A stretch of 64,000 nucleotides of DNA from Clostridiales bacterium. Lineage in GTDB: Bacteria > Bacillota > Clostridia > Clostridiales > Clostridiaceae. Numbering within the stretch: the stretch's first letter is position 1; every line of letters begins with the position of its first letter. The DNA lies in contig JAAYPK010000019.1 in the NCBI GenBank assembly GCA_012519845.1, positions 1-64,000 of the forward strand, written 5' to 3'. This document shows positions 36,219 to 45,515 of this stretch, piece by piece. The position numbers were made by a program, and so were the translations under genes. Under the pieces are notes generated by a model. It saw only the letters and a program-made list of their open reading frames with translations, was not told the DNA's origin and searched no databases.

Positions 36219-37363
36219 TATTTTTTTCTCCTTAAAAACTTTAAATGCTTTTCTAAACAGTTTACAGTATAATCAATTTCTTTTATTGTAGTATCCTTAG
36301 AGAAAGAAAATCTTATAGCTCCTTCTATCTCTTCCTTTGAAAGTTTTATTGCTTCTAAAACATGACTGCCTATAACTCCAGCTTTCGATTTAGAGGTACA
36401 AGCCGAACCTGTAGATACATAAATATTATCTCCACTTAAAGCATGTAATAATACTTCTCCTCTAATGCCTAAGAAAGAAACATTTAAAATATGTGGAATA
36501 AAATCTTCATCTAAGGGACTGTTAATTTTAACACCATTAATTTGTGATAATTTTTCAATCATATATTTTTTTATTTCAGTAATTTTTTTATTGTTTTCTT
36601 CCAAATTATTATATGCATCTTTAATAGCTCTATTTAATCCAATTATAGAAGGTAAATTCTCTGTTCCAGCCCTTAATCCTCTTTCTTGAGATCCTCCTGT
36701 AATAAGAGGTTTTGGCATAAGCCCTCTAGTAATATAACAAAATCCAATCCCTTTAGGCCCATTTAATTTATGACCACTTACTACTAATGAATCTATTTTC
36801 ATTTCATTAACATTAATCTTTATTTTTCCAAAACCTTGTACTGCATCAACATGAAATTTGGCTCTGCTACTTATTTCTTTTATTGCTATTCCAATTTCTT
36901 TTAAATTTTGAATTACCCCAATCTCATTATTAACAAAAATTACAGAAACTAATGTTGTTTCTTTTGTAATTTTATTTTTTAAATCCTCTATATCTATTCT
37001 ACCTTTTTCATCTATCTTTAAATACTTAACTCTTACTTTATTTTCTTCTAATACTTCTATTGTATTTTTAATAGAACTATGTTCAAAAGGGGTCACTAAC
37101 ACTTCATTTCCAGCTTTAGCTAATCCTTTTAATATTAAATTATTACCTTCACTTGCTCCAGAAGTAAAATAAATTTCATTTTTATCTGCATTTATAGTTT
37201 TTGCTATTTCTTCTCTGCATTTATTTAGTTCTTTTTCACATTCTAAACCTAAAGCATGGATAGAAGATGGATTGGCATAAAATTTTTCCATAGCCAGCCC
37301 TATTTCTTTTATTACCTCATTACTTGGCTTTGTTGTTGAAGCGTTATCTAAATATACATTCAT
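36218..37363 (-). CDS. Cysteine desulfurase (NifS/IscS type)
   Basis: A PLP enzyme of about 381 residues beginning MNVYLDNASTTKPS. The PLP lysine lies in VSGHKLNGPKGIGF and the active cysteine in STGSACTSKSKAG. It takes sulfur from cysteine to form a persulfide, here most likely for ThiI. The frame opens at 37390, but AAAGGA spacing and the family N-terminus favour the ATG at 37363. Confidence 0.93.
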   Translation of the reverse strand: MNVYLDNASTTKPSNEVIKEIGLAMEKFYANPSSIHALGLECEKELNKCREEIAKTINADKNEIYFTSGASEGNNLILKGLAKAGNEVLVTPFEHSSIKNTIEVLEENKVRVKYLKIDEKGRIDIEDLKNKITKETTLVSVIFVNNEIGVIQNLKEIGIAIKEISSRAKFHVDAVQGFGKIKINVNEMKIDSLVVSGHKLNGPKGIGFCYITRGLMPKPLITGGSQERGLRAGTENLPSIIGLNRAIKDAYNNLEENNKKITEIKKYMIEKLSQINGVKINSPLDEDFIPHILNVSFLGIRGEVLLHALSGDNIYVSTGSACTSKSKAGVIGSHVLEAIKLSKEEIEGAIRFSFSKDTTIKEIDYTVNCLEKHLKFLRRKK

Positions 37364-37414
37364 TTTATTCATTCCTTTATTAATTTGCATATTTTTTTGA
37401 TATGATTACTATGT

Positions 37415-37451
37415 ATTATATAATATTTTGAAGGGCTCTGTAAAGCCCTTC
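37415..37451 (-). promoter_or_regulatory. Promoter of nifS-thiI inside a terminator-like hairpin
   Basis: A hairpin GAAGGGCT-CTGTAA-AGCCCTTC (37430-37451) lies after the calcium ATPase gene. The -35 box TTTACA of the next operon (37439-37444, minus strand) falls across its loop, with TATAAT at 37415-37420, 18 bases away. The hairpin has a T-run on the plus strand only. Confidence 0.55.
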
Positions 37452-37471
37452 ATTTTTTATACCTAATATCA

Positions 37472-40018
37472 TTATTTTGTTTTAATAAATAAGTATAAGC
37501 TATTAATTAATGCAATGATTCCAGAGAAAAATATTACTATACCCCATTGATATTTATTTATTGCTACTGTATGAAATACATTTTGCAAAAAAGGAATATA
37601 TAAAATACTTAAGAGCATTATTATTGAAAAAGTTACTGCTGCTAATAAATATTTATTTGAAGTAATTTTAATTGAAAATATAGAATGTCTCTCAGATCTA
37701 CATTCAAATACATGAAATAATTGGGACATTACTAATGTTGAAAGAGCTATGGTTCTACAGGTTACTAAATCCATTCCATTTAATCTACTTATTATGAATG
37801 AAAGAACAGTGCATATTCCAATAAGACATCCTCTAACACTTATTTTCTCTACTAATCCTCTAGCAAAAATTCCTTCTTTTTTTTCTCTTGGATTCATTCT
37901 CATTATGTCTTTATCTGGAGGATCTACTCCTAAAGCTATTGCTGGCAAACCATCTGTTGCTAAATTTACAAAAAGAATTTGTATAGGAGTTAATGGAGTT
38001 GGTAATGTTAAGATTGAAGCTAAAAACATTGTTAAAACTTCGCCTAAATTACAGGATAGAAGATATCTAATGAACTTTCTTATATTATCATAGATTACTC
38101 TACCCTCTTCTATTGCTGCTACAATAGTTGCAAAATTATCATCCATTAATATCATAGATGAAGCTTCTTTAGTAACATCAGTTCCTGATATACCCATTGA
38201 TATTCCTATATCTGCTTCTTTAATAGCTGGGGCATCATTAACTCCATCACCGGTCATAGCTACAATATTATTATTCCTTTTAAATGCTTTTACAATTCTT
38301 AATTTGTGTTTTGGAGATACTCTAGCAAATACTCTTACTTTATTTACTTTTTGCTCTAACTCTTTATCACTAATTCTTTCTATTTCATCTCCAGTCATAA
38401 CTTGATTATCATTATTACAAATGTTTAAGTTTTTAGCTATGGCTAAAGCTGTACTTTTATGATCTCCTGTTATCATAATTGGTTTTATCCCTGCCAGTTT
38501 ACATTTAAGTACTGCATCTCTTGCTTCTTTTCTAGGTGGATCCATACTTCCTACTACGCCAATAAATATTAGATTTTTTTCAATTCCTTCATTACGTGGA
38601 AGAGCCTGTTCTTTATATGCTGCTGCTATACACCTTAATGCTCTAGAAGACATAGCCTCAATAAATAATGCTACCTGTTTTTTCTTTTCATAAGTAAAAG
38701 GCTTAACTTTATTATTTTCTAAAATATAACTACATTTTTCAAGTATTCTTTCTGGTGCACCCTTAACATAACATTTTTCAGTAGTTCCTTCTTTAATAAT
38801 AACTGACATCATTTTTCTTGTAGAATCAAAGGGAATATTAAATACTCTTTTCCCATTACTAATAAATGCCTCTAATAATTTAACATCTGTAAAGAATAGT
38901 TTAATTAATGCTGTTTCTGTTGGATCCCCAGTTACAGCCTTATCAATATAATTAGTATTAAAATCATAGTTACAATCATTGCAATAAACCAAAGCTTTCC
39001 TTAACATAGAACTATCTATTAATTTTTCTTTCTCCATATCAAAGATTCTACTATTTATATATACTTCTTTTACTTTCATTTTATTTTGCGTTAATGTACC
39101 TGTTTTATCAGAACATATAACAGATGTACATCCTAAAGTTTCTACTGCTGGTAATTTCCTAATAAGGGCATTTCTTTTTAACATTCTTGATACTCCAAGA
39201 GCAAGAGATACTGTAACTATTGCAGCTAATCCTTCTGGTATCGCAGCAACAGCAAGACTTACTCCAAGAAGAAACATCTCACCTACATCATTTCCTCTAA
39301 ATATACCTAATATTGTAACCACCAAACAAATTACTAAACATAAAAGCACTAATATTTTGCCTAAGGATTCTAATCTTTCTTTTAATGGAGATTTTTCTTC
39401 TTTTATATTATCTAATAGATCCGCTATTTTCCCCATTTCTGTTTTCATACCTATAGATGCTATTTTAAACAAACCTTTCCCCTTAAGAATGGTTGTCCCC
39501 ATATATCCTTCATAATTTTTCTTATTTCCTTCTTTAATTACACCAACAGACTCACCTGTTAAAATTGATTCATCTACTGTTACTCCAGAAGTTTCTATAA
39601 AAATACCATCTGCAGGTATTCGATCTCCAGCTTCTAAAATTATGATATCCCCAATTGTAAGATAAATTGAATTAATGATCTTTAAACTACCATCTCTATA
39701 TACTTTACATGTGGGTGCTGCTAATTCTTTCAATGCTTCTAAAGATTTTTCTGTTCTAAATTCTTGAATAAAGCCAAGTATAGCATTAACAATTACTATA
39801 ATAATTATTGTTACGGCATCTGCTGTATCTCCCATTATCCAAGATATGAAGGTTGCTCCAAGTAATACCCATACCATAAAATCATTAAATTGAGAAATAA
39901 AAATTTTAATGGGGGATACTCTCTTTTTATGTTCTAATTCATTTAATCCATATTCTTTTATTCTTTTTTCTGCTTCCTTAGTTGTCAATCCAGGTGTAAT
40001 AGTTTTTTCCTGTAACAC
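37472..40018 (-). CDS. Calcium-type P-type ATPase
   Basis: An 848-residue PMCA/SERCA-type pump with all motifs intact: TGES, PEGLAAIVTVSLALG in M4, DKTGTLTQNKMK for phosphorylation, KGAPE, TGDHKSTA and GDGVNDAPA. Ten membrane helices are expected. It starts with GTG behind AGGAGG. It probably exports calcium, possibly manganese; specificity is not certain from sequence. It contrasts with the degenerate homologue at 14186-16678. It is divergent to ppaC, with 183 bases between them. Confidence 0.92.
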   Translation of the reverse strand: MLQEKTITPGLTTKEAEKRIKEYGLNELEHKKRVSPIKIFISQFNDFMVWVLLGATFISWIMGDTADAVTIIIIVIVNAILGFIQEFRTEKSLEALKELAAPTCKVYRDGSLKIINSIYLTIGDIIILEAGDRIPADGIFIETSGVTVDESILTGESVGVIKEGNKKNYEGYMGTTILKGKGLFKIASIGMKTEMGKIADLLDNIKEEKSPLKERLESLGKILVLLCLVICLVVTILGIFRGNDVGEMFLLGVSLAVAAIPEGLAAIVTVSLALGVSRMLKRNALIRKLPAVETLGCTSVICSDKTGTLTQNKMKVKEVYINSRIFDMEKEKLIDSSMLRKALVYCNDCNYDFNTNYIDKAVTGDPTETALIKLFFTDVKLLEAFISNGKRVFNIPFDSTRKMMSVIIKEGTTEKCYVKGAPERILEKCSYILENNKVKPFTYEKKKQVALFIEAMSSRALRCIAAAYKEQALPRNEGIEKNLIFIGVVGSMDPPRKEARDAVLKCKLAGIKPIMITGDHKSTALAIAKNLNICNNDNQVMTGDEIERISDKELEQKVNKVRVFARVSPKHKLRIVKAFKRNNNIVAMTGDGVNDAPAIKEADIGISMGISGTDVTKEASSMILMDDNFATIVAAIEEGRVIYDNIRKFIRYLLSCNLGEVLTMFLASILTLPTPLTPIQILFVNLATDGLPAIALGVDPPDKDIMRMNPREKKEGIFARGLVEKISVRGCLIGICTVLSFIISRLNGMDLVTCRTIALSTLVMSQLFHVFECRSERHSIFSIKITSNKYLLAAVTFSIIMLLSILYIPFLQNVFHTVAINKYQWGIVIFFSGIIALINSLYLFIKTK

Positions 40019-40201
40019 TACTTTTCCTCCTAATTAATAATTCTCTACTATATATACTTAATTTTTTATTATTTAGAAGAATATTAATGTAAAATTTATC
40101 TTTCTTTTGCCTTTATACTTAATGCTATAATTCTTTACATTTTGACATAATAGATTTAAAATATTAATTGTTAATTTATATATAATTAAGGAGGAGACAT
40201 A

Positions 40202-41845
40202 TTGAGAAACGTAATATATGTAACTGGACATAAAAATCCTGATTCAGACTCTATTTGTGCTGCTTTTGGATATGCAGAGTTTAAAAATAGAACAAATGAA
40301 ATTCCTGCTATTCCAGTTAGACTTGGTAATGTAAATAGAGAAACTCAATTTATTTTAGATTCTTTTGGAGTTAAAGCTCCTGACTTTTTAGAAACTGTAA
40401 GACTTAAAGTAGAAGATTTAAAAATAGATAATATTAATCCTGTTCTTCCAAATCTTTCATTAAGAATGGCTTGGGATGAAATGAAGAAAAAGAATATTAA
40501 GTCTTTACCTGTAGCAGACAAAAATCAACATTTAGTTGGTATTTTATCTATATCAAATTTAGCTTCTTCATATATGGATATTTGGGATAATGCGATTTTA
40601 AATAAAAGCAAAACTCCTCTATCTAATATTATTAGTACTTTATCTGCCAAAGAAATTTTTACTGATAAAAATCAAAATAATTTTCCTGGGAAAATTACTG
40701 TAGCTGCAATGGAAACAGAAAGCATGAAGGAATTAGTTGAAGAGGGAGATATTGCAATTGTAGGTGATAGACCTGAAATACATAAAGAATTATTAGATTT
40801 AAAGGTATCTTTATTAATAATTACAGGTTCACACACTTTATCTACAGATTTAATTTCACTAGCTGACAAGAATAATGTTACTGTAATAAGTACACCTCAT
40901 GATTCTTTTACAGCTGCAAGGCTTATAGTCCAAAGTATTCCTGTGGAATATGTAATGGCAAAAGAAAATCTAGTTTCTTTCAGAACTGATGAACTAGTAG
41001 ATGATATAAAGGAAAAAATGATTGAAACAAGATTTGGCTCATATCCAGTTACAACACCAGATGGTAAAGTAGTTGGAACAATATCAAGATTCCATTTAAT
41101 TTCAAACTATAAGAAAAAAGTAATTCAAGTGGATCATAATGAAAGAGGACAATCAGTAGATGGATTAGAAGATGCTGAAATTCTTGAAATTATTGATCAC
41201 CATAGAGTAGCTGACATTCAAACAGGTAATCCAATATACTTTAGAAATGAACCTTTAGGAAGTACTTCAACAATTGTTGCAAAGTGTTTCTTTGAAAGAG
41301 GTCTTGAACCATCTAAACAAGCTGCTGGACTTTTATGTGGTGCCATTATTTCTGATACATTATTATTTAGAAGTCCAACTTGTACTGAACAAGATAAAGA
41401 AATATGCAAAAAATTAGCAGAAATTGCTGGAATCGAAAGTATCGAAAACTTTGCTAAAGAAATGTTTAAAGCTGGTACTTCTCTTAAAGGAAAAACAGTA
41501 GAAGAAATCTACAATCAAGATTTCAAACCATTTAACATTGGAGACTATAAAATAGGTGTTGCCCAAGTTAATACTATGGATATTGAAGGATTTATGCCTT
41601 TAAAAGAAGATATGTTATCTTACATGAACGAAAAAGCAACAAGTGGCAAATTTGATATGATGTTATTGCTGTTAACTGACATATTAAATGAAGGTTCTCA
41701 AATTCTTGTTACAGGTAAAATTCCTGAAATAGTAGAAAAAACATTTAATGTTAAACTTGAAAATAATACGGCTTTCTTACCAGGCGTTCTTTCAAGAAAA
41801 AAACAAGTAATACCACCATTAACAAATACAATTTCAATTATGTAA
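40202..41845 (+). CDS. ppaC: Manganese-dependent inorganic pyrophosphatase with CBS-DRTGG regulatory insert
   Basis: A 547-residue family II pyrophosphatase. The DHH domain (GHKNPDSDSICAAFGY) is interrupted after about residue 70 by a CBS domain, a DRTGG domain (about 130-240) and a second CBS domain (about 250-305), then continues with EIIDHHRVADIQ and the DHHA2 part. In Clostridium and relatives the insert binds adenine nucleotides and tunes activity. The start is TTG, supported by a strong AAGGAGGAG seven bases upstream; no ATG is better placed. Confidence 0.95.
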   Translation: MRNVIYVTGHKNPDSDSICAAFGYAEFKNRTNEIPAIPVRLGNVNRETQFILDSFGVKAPDFLETVRLKVEDLKIDNINPVLPNLSLRMAWDEMKKKNIKSLPVADKNQHLVGILSISNLASSYMDIWDNAILNKSKTPLSNIISTLSAKEIFTDKNQNNFPGKITVAAMETESMKELVEEGDIAIVGDRPEIHKELLDLKVSLLIITGSHTLSTDLISLADKNNVTVISTPHDSFTAARLIVQSIPVEYVMAKENLVSFRTDELVDDIKEKMIETRFGSYPVTTPDGKVVGTISRFHLISNYKKKVIQVDHNERGQSVDGLEDAEILEIIDHHRVADIQTGNPIYFRNEPLGSTSTIVAKCFFERGLEPSKQAAGLLCGAIISDTLLFRSPTCTEQDKEICKKLAEIAGIESIENFAKEMFKAGTSLKGKTVEEIYNQDFKPFNIGDYKIGVAQVNTMDIEGFMPLKEDMLSYMNEKATSGKFDMMLLLLTDILNEGSQILVTGKIPEIVEKTFNVKLENNTAFLPGVLSRKKQVIPPLTNTISIM

Positions 41846-41855
41846 TAAAAAAATG

Positions 41856-41890
41856 GGCTGCTCACAAAACTAATAGTTTTGTGAGCAGCC
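41856..41890. terminator. Bidirectional terminator of ppaC and the M20 peptidase gene
   Basis: A perfect 17-base stem (GGCTGCTCACAAAACTA and its complement) lies between the convergent genes. T-runs follow on both strands, CTTTCTTTTT on plus and CATTTTTTTATT on minus. Confidence 0.9.
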
Positions 41891-41964
41891 ACCTTTCTTT
41901 TTGCACATTTCCTTGCTTCCAAACGTATTATTTAATTTTAATATTACTTTCTTTCATTGAATAA

Positions 41965-43137
41965 TTAAGACCTTAATGTTTCCAACACAACTTTAGCCAC
42001 AAATGCTCCCCTAACTGCCACATGATCTAAATTAATATATTCTTTATCTGGTTGATGAACAAAATCTCCTGTCATACCCAAACCATCTAAAGTTGGACAT
42101 CCAACAGAAGAAGTAAAGTTTCCATCAGTTCCGCCCATTTCTATTCTTCCATCCAATTTCAAACCAAATTCTTTACCAATTTCAATAGCCTTTTCAAATA
42201 AAGCTTTATTATATGGTGCATCCTTGTCATAAGGTGGTTTTTCCAATCCACCTTTTGTTATAATTTTCACTTTTTTGTTGAAAGATTCTAATTGCTGAAA
42301 TTTTTCATCGTATTCTTGCGCATAATTTAGTGTAGAAAATCTAGCATCAATTGACAACTCAGCTTCACCTGGAACAGTAGGCCATCCTGCATTTCCTGAA
42401 TGAAGACTTGTACAAGCTACGCTAACAGCTTTATTGTAATCAGTATAACTTTCTAGTTTTACTGCCTGTTTTGCAAGTTCAATTAATCCACTTTCTGCAT
42501 CAAATGGTGCGTTACCAGAATGAGCTGTAACTCCTTTAGCAAAAAATTTATAATTTCCTCTTCCAAATCGTCCTATAGTACATCCTCCAATATCATCTCC
42601 CATGCCACCTTCCATAACAAAGGCAGCTTTACTTTTCTTACCTAATTCTTCATAATGTTTATGTGATGTATAACTACCAGCTTCTTCGTCACAACTAAGG
42701 AAAAATACTATTTTTTTATTTTTAGGCATTAATTTCAATTCTTTTAAGGCACGTATGATCATATATACTTGTACATCTCCACCTTTCATATCTAGTGTTC
42801 CTGGTCCCTTTATTTTATTACCTTCTTTTACCCATAATGATGGGCCAAATGTACCTTTAGCATAAGCAGTATCATAATGTCCTATGAAAAGAATCTGTTC
42901 ATCTCCATCTCCATACTCAATTAATAAATGTCCTCCATAATGTTCATTTTCAGTATGAACAACAGTACATTTACATCCTATTCCTTCAAATAAAGACTGA
43001 AAATAATTACGACAATCTACCAAATCTTTTTTATCTCCATCTGTAGGTGTTTCGATTAAAACAGCCTTTTTTAAACTTTCTTCAAAAATATCAATATTTT
43101 CATTCATATATTTTAATAACATTTCATTTTCATTCAT
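41965..43137 (-). CDS. M20-family metallopeptidase, carboxypeptidase G2-like
   Basis: A 390-residue dizinc peptidase. Zinc-site motifs are LFIGHYDTAYAKG, GPGTLDMKGGDVQ (bridging Asp), SCDEEAGS (catalytic and bridging Glu), FVMEGG and the C-terminal DFVHQPDKEY (His). The dimerisation domain lies in between (GVTAHSGNAPFDAESG). It resembles glutamate carboxypeptidase, releasing C-terminal residues; the substrate is unknown. No signal peptide. AAGGAGG precedes the ATG. Just upstream is the relic of a dehydrogenase gene. Confidence 0.88.
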   Translation of the reverse strand: MNENEMLLKYMNENIDIFEESLKKAVLIETPTDGDKKDLVDCRNYFQSLFEGIGCKCTVVHTENEHYGGHLLIEYGDGDEQILFIGHYDTAYAKGTFGPSLWVKEGNKIKGPGTLDMKGGDVQVYMIIRALKELKLMPKNKKIVFFLSCDEEAGSYTSHKHYEELGKKSKAAFVMEGGMGDDIGGCTIGRFGRGNYKFFAKGVTAHSGNAPFDAESGLIELAKQAVKLESYTDYNKAVSVACTSLHSGNAGWPTVPGEAELSIDARFSTLNYAQEYDEKFQQLESFNKKVKIITKGGLEKPPYDKDAPYNKALFEKAIEIGKEFGLKLDGRIEMGGTDGNFTSSVGCPTLDGLGMTGDFVHQPDKEYINLDHVAVRGAFVAKVVLETLRS

Positions 43138-43149
43138 AATACTTCCTCC

Positions 43150-43294
43150 TTAAACAATTTCTTCAACTTGCTCTACATTACTCATATCACCAACAAAAAT
43201 ATAACTCCTATTTAGAAAACTTTTCATCTGTTGCTCTTCCTATACCACTTCCTCCACCTGAAATAATTACAATTTGATCTTTAAAATTCTCACC
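43150..43294 (-). pseudogene. Relic of a short-chain dehydrogenase gene
   Basis: Two pieces in different frames remain. The first (43294-43208) encodes FKDQIVIISGGGSGIGRAT followed by DEKFSK and a stop; this is the Rossmann nucleotide-binding start of an SDR enzyme, with GGAGGTG before it. The second (43194-43150) encodes VGDMSNVEQVEEIV and a stop, matching the usual GDVSNEEQVEEIV segment further on in such enzymes. The part between is lost. The rest of the 587-base gap to flgG has no gene I can support; it holds the two hairpin structures listed next. Confidence 0.75.
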
Positions 43295-43301
43295 TCCGTA
43301 T

Positions 43302-43356
43302 AAAATAACAAAGGAGTTATAGAGATTAACTATCTCTGTAACTCCTTTGTTATTTT
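43302..43356. repeat. Long perfect-type inverted repeat (25-base stem)
   Basis: Arms 43302-43319 and 43339-43356 pair perfectly (AAAATAACAAAGGAGTTA and its complement). One T/G position and six more pairs (AGAGAT/ATCTCT) follow, closing a 5-base loop. It adjoins the dehydrogenase relic. It may act as a terminator on the minus strand, but stem length is far above the usual and the T-run is poor. Confidence 0.6.
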
Positions 43357-43564
43357 CATTTTAATGCATGAAAATTAACATATCAATTTATAAATGAATT
43401 TTTTTTCACCTTTTCAATTTAGTATTTTTTTTTGTTTTATTTTTTTCATTTTATAAATATTTTTAAATCCATATTTTTCATTAATTTGATTTTCCAATGA
43501 TTAAGCATCTATATGTTGGATATAAACTGTCCCTTCTCTTGCTATCGCCATGTTGTAAAATAAA

Positions 43565-43653
43565 TAAAAAAGAGAGAGAACATTTGATACAATTACTCAA
43601 TTAATATCAAGAAATCTTTGATTTCTGTCCTCATCTCTTATCTATTCTCTCTT
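43565..43653 (-). ncRNA. Structured 3' element or terminator below flgG
   Basis: On the minus strand an 8-base outer stem (AGAGAGAA with TTCTCTCT) closes a region of about 64 bases that contains a perfect inner hairpin (AGAAATC-AAA-GATTTCT), and is followed by CTTTTTT. It could end the flagellar transcript. The long internal region is unusual for a simple terminator. No known RNA family is recognised. Confidence 0.4.
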
Positions 43654-43724
43654 AGTTCTACTCTGTCGGTAGTTCTTACTTAATTTTGTTACTACATTAC
43701 TAATGAAATAAAATGCATAATTTA

Positions 43725-44504
43725 TTAACTTCTCATATTATTAATCATGCCCCACATATCATCAGCAGTTTGTAAACTCTTTGAACTTAATTGAAATGCT
43801 CTTTGAGTTACTATCATATCTGTCATTTCTTGTGCTACATCAACATTAGATCCTTCTAAATATCCTTGATGAATCCTTGTATTATCTACATCAACTATTC
43901 TTACATCTGCACCTTCTGCAGGAACAAACAAATTATTTCCAACTGAATTAAAGGCATTATCACCTGTTGCAGTATACAAATTAATCTTTCCTACTCTATT
44001 AAATATATTATTTTCTTTTCTATATACATAACCTTCAGTATCAACCATAAAACTGTCAACAGTAAAAGGTGTATTCTCTTCATTTCTGCCTGGATCAAAT
44101 TCAATATCAACTTTATTTCCAAATGAATCTACTAATCTTCCAAGAGAATCTATTTTAAAAGCTCCATCTCTTGTATAAACTTTAGTTCCATCTGGTTGTG
44201 TTAGTCTAAAATATTGTCCTTCTCCCTCAATACATAAATCCGTTGCTATTTCTGTCACCATTAAATTTCCTTGATGTCCATCTCTATACCAAGCAGTTGT
44301 TCTTGTACCAGTACCCATAATAGAAGTTTTATCATATATAGGATATCCTCTTCTATCTAGTGATTCGCTAAGCAAATCCTTAAAACCAATTTCCAACTTT
44401 TTATAGCCTGCTGTGCTTGAATTTGCTAAGTTGTTACTTATAACATCCAACCTTTCTTGATTGGCATTCATACCAGTTCTACTTGTCCATAATGTTCTTA
44501 ACAT
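43725..44504 (-). CDS. flgG: Flagellar basal-body rod protein FlgG
   Basis: A 259-residue rod/hook-family protein. The N-terminal ANSSTAGYKK motif (NNLANSSTAGYK) and the C-terminal coiled segment NVDVAQEMTDMIVTQRAFQLSSKSLQTAD are diagnostic. The length and place after flgF fit the distal rod protein FlgG. It is exported by the flagellar type III system without a cleaved signal. A GGGAGG site precedes the ATG. It is the last gene of the operon. Confidence 0.88.
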   Translation of the reverse strand: MLRTLWTSRTGMNANQERLDVISNNLANSSTAGYKKLEIGFKDLLSESLDRRGYPIYDKTSIMGTGTRTTAWYRDGHQGNLMVTEIATDLCIEGEGQYFRLTQPDGTKVYTRDGAFKIDSLGRLVDSFGNKVDIEFDPGRNEENTPFTVDSFMVDTEGYVYRKENNIFNRVGKINLYTATGDNAFNSVGNNLFVPAEGADVRIVDVDNTRIHQGYLEGSNVDVAQEMTDMIVTQRAFQLSSKSLQTADDMWGMINNMRS

Positions 44505-44522
44505 AATTATCCTCCCTTCTTA

Positions 44523-45287
44523 TTATACTTGTCCAACCTTATTAGCTGCTTTATCTAAGGTTCCGTCTAACATAGTTAATATTTTTTGATTAGTTTCAAA
44601 ATTTCTCATTACTGTCATCATATTTACCATTTCATTTGTAATATTTACATTTGATGCTTCAGTAAATCCTTGCTTAACATATACAGCTGCATCATTAATT
44701 GGATTTTCCCCTTGATAATAATTATCTCCTATTTTTACTAAGGTACTATAATCTTCAAAATCTGCTGTAGCTAAAGATTGCGTAGAAACACCATTAATTT
44801 GAACATTATTATATTTATCTATAACAAAATCTGAATCTCCAACGTAAATAGGCTCTAACTCTCCTGCAGCATTTCTGCCTAGAACTCTATCTCCTGTTGT
44901 AGTAATTAATAATCCATCAGTATTAACTTTAAAATTTCCATCCCTAGTATATACTACATTATTTCCGTTTTGAACCATAAAAAAGCCACGTCCATCTATT
45001 GCAAAATCAGTAGTCTTGCCAGTTTCTTTAAAATCTCCTTGGGTAAACTTAGTTGTTACTTCATCAATTTTGGTTCCTAAACTTAATGTTCCTAATTTAT
45101 TTACAACATTCTTATTACCTACAATTTTGTCTCTATTTTGCAACATTACTTCTGGGAAACTTTTTAATACCAAATCCTCTGATTTATACCCTATTGTATT
45201 TGCATTTGCCATATTATTTGCAATTGTATTCTGTTTGTTTTCCAATGTTATCATGCCTGACACTGCTGTATAAAGGCTTCTAATCAT
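44523..45287 (-). CDS. flgF: Flagellar basal-body rod protein FlgF
   Basis: A 254-residue relative of FlgG with the motifs NTIANNMANANTIGYKSED at the start and ASNVNITNEMVNMMTVMRNFETNQKILTMLD at the end. The central beta-domain carries FAIDGRGFFMVQ and YTRDGNFKVN. FlgF forms the proximal part of the rod. Assignment of FlgF versus FlgG rests on sequence flavour and order. It begins 3 bases after the stop of the small membrane-protein gene. Confidence 0.85.
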   Translation of the reverse strand: MIRSLYTAVSGMITLENKQNTIANNMANANTIGYKSEDLVLKSFPEVMLQNRDKIVGNKNVVNKLGTLSLGTKIDEVTTKFTQGDFKETGKTTDFAIDGRGFFMVQNGNNVVYTRDGNFKVNTDGLLITTTGDRVLGRNAAGELEPIYVGDSDFVIDKYNNVQINGVSTQSLATADFEDYSTLVKIGDNYYQGENPINDAAVYVKQGFTEASNVNITNEMVNMMTVMRNFETNQKILTMLDGTLDKAANKVGQV

Positions 45288-45290
45288 ATT

Positions 45291-45515
45291 TTATTCCCCA
45301 TCCTTTCTAAAAAAAACTTTACAATCCTCATCTGTATGCATTCCTAAATCTCTTGCTTTTTCCTCAATTTGAGCATCAGTAAGGGAATTGGTACTTTTGT
45401 ATCCCAGCATAAGAATTATTCCTAATACTAGCCCTATTCCAATTCCAAGAAGTACTTTTGAATCACATATTATGTTAAATATTTTTTTTATTCCTTGAAT
45501 AAACTTTTTACTAAT
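45291..45515 (-). CDS. Small membrane protein in the flagellar operon with apparent ATT start
   Basis: A 74-residue frame encodes a basic N-terminus, one membrane helix (LLGIGIGLVLGIILMLGY) and a C-terminal soluble part (SLTDAQIEEKARDLGMHTDE). No ATG, GTG or TTG lies before the helix in this frame. An AGGGGGAAG site is followed after seven bases by ATT at 45515, which I take as the start, a rare codon for this use. It overlaps the DUF6115 gene by 28 bases and ends three bases before flgF. The conserved-looking helix and tight packing argue for a real gene; the function is unknown. Confidence 0.55.
   Translation of the reverse strand: MSKKFIQGIKKIFNIICDSKVLLGIGIGLVLGIILMLGYKSTNSLTDAQIEEKARDLGMHTDEDCKVFFRKDGE

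Noticed and set aside
43565..43653. T-box or c-di-GMP (GEMM) riboswitch below flgG
   Set aside because: Neither the T-box core nor GEMM loop consensus is present.
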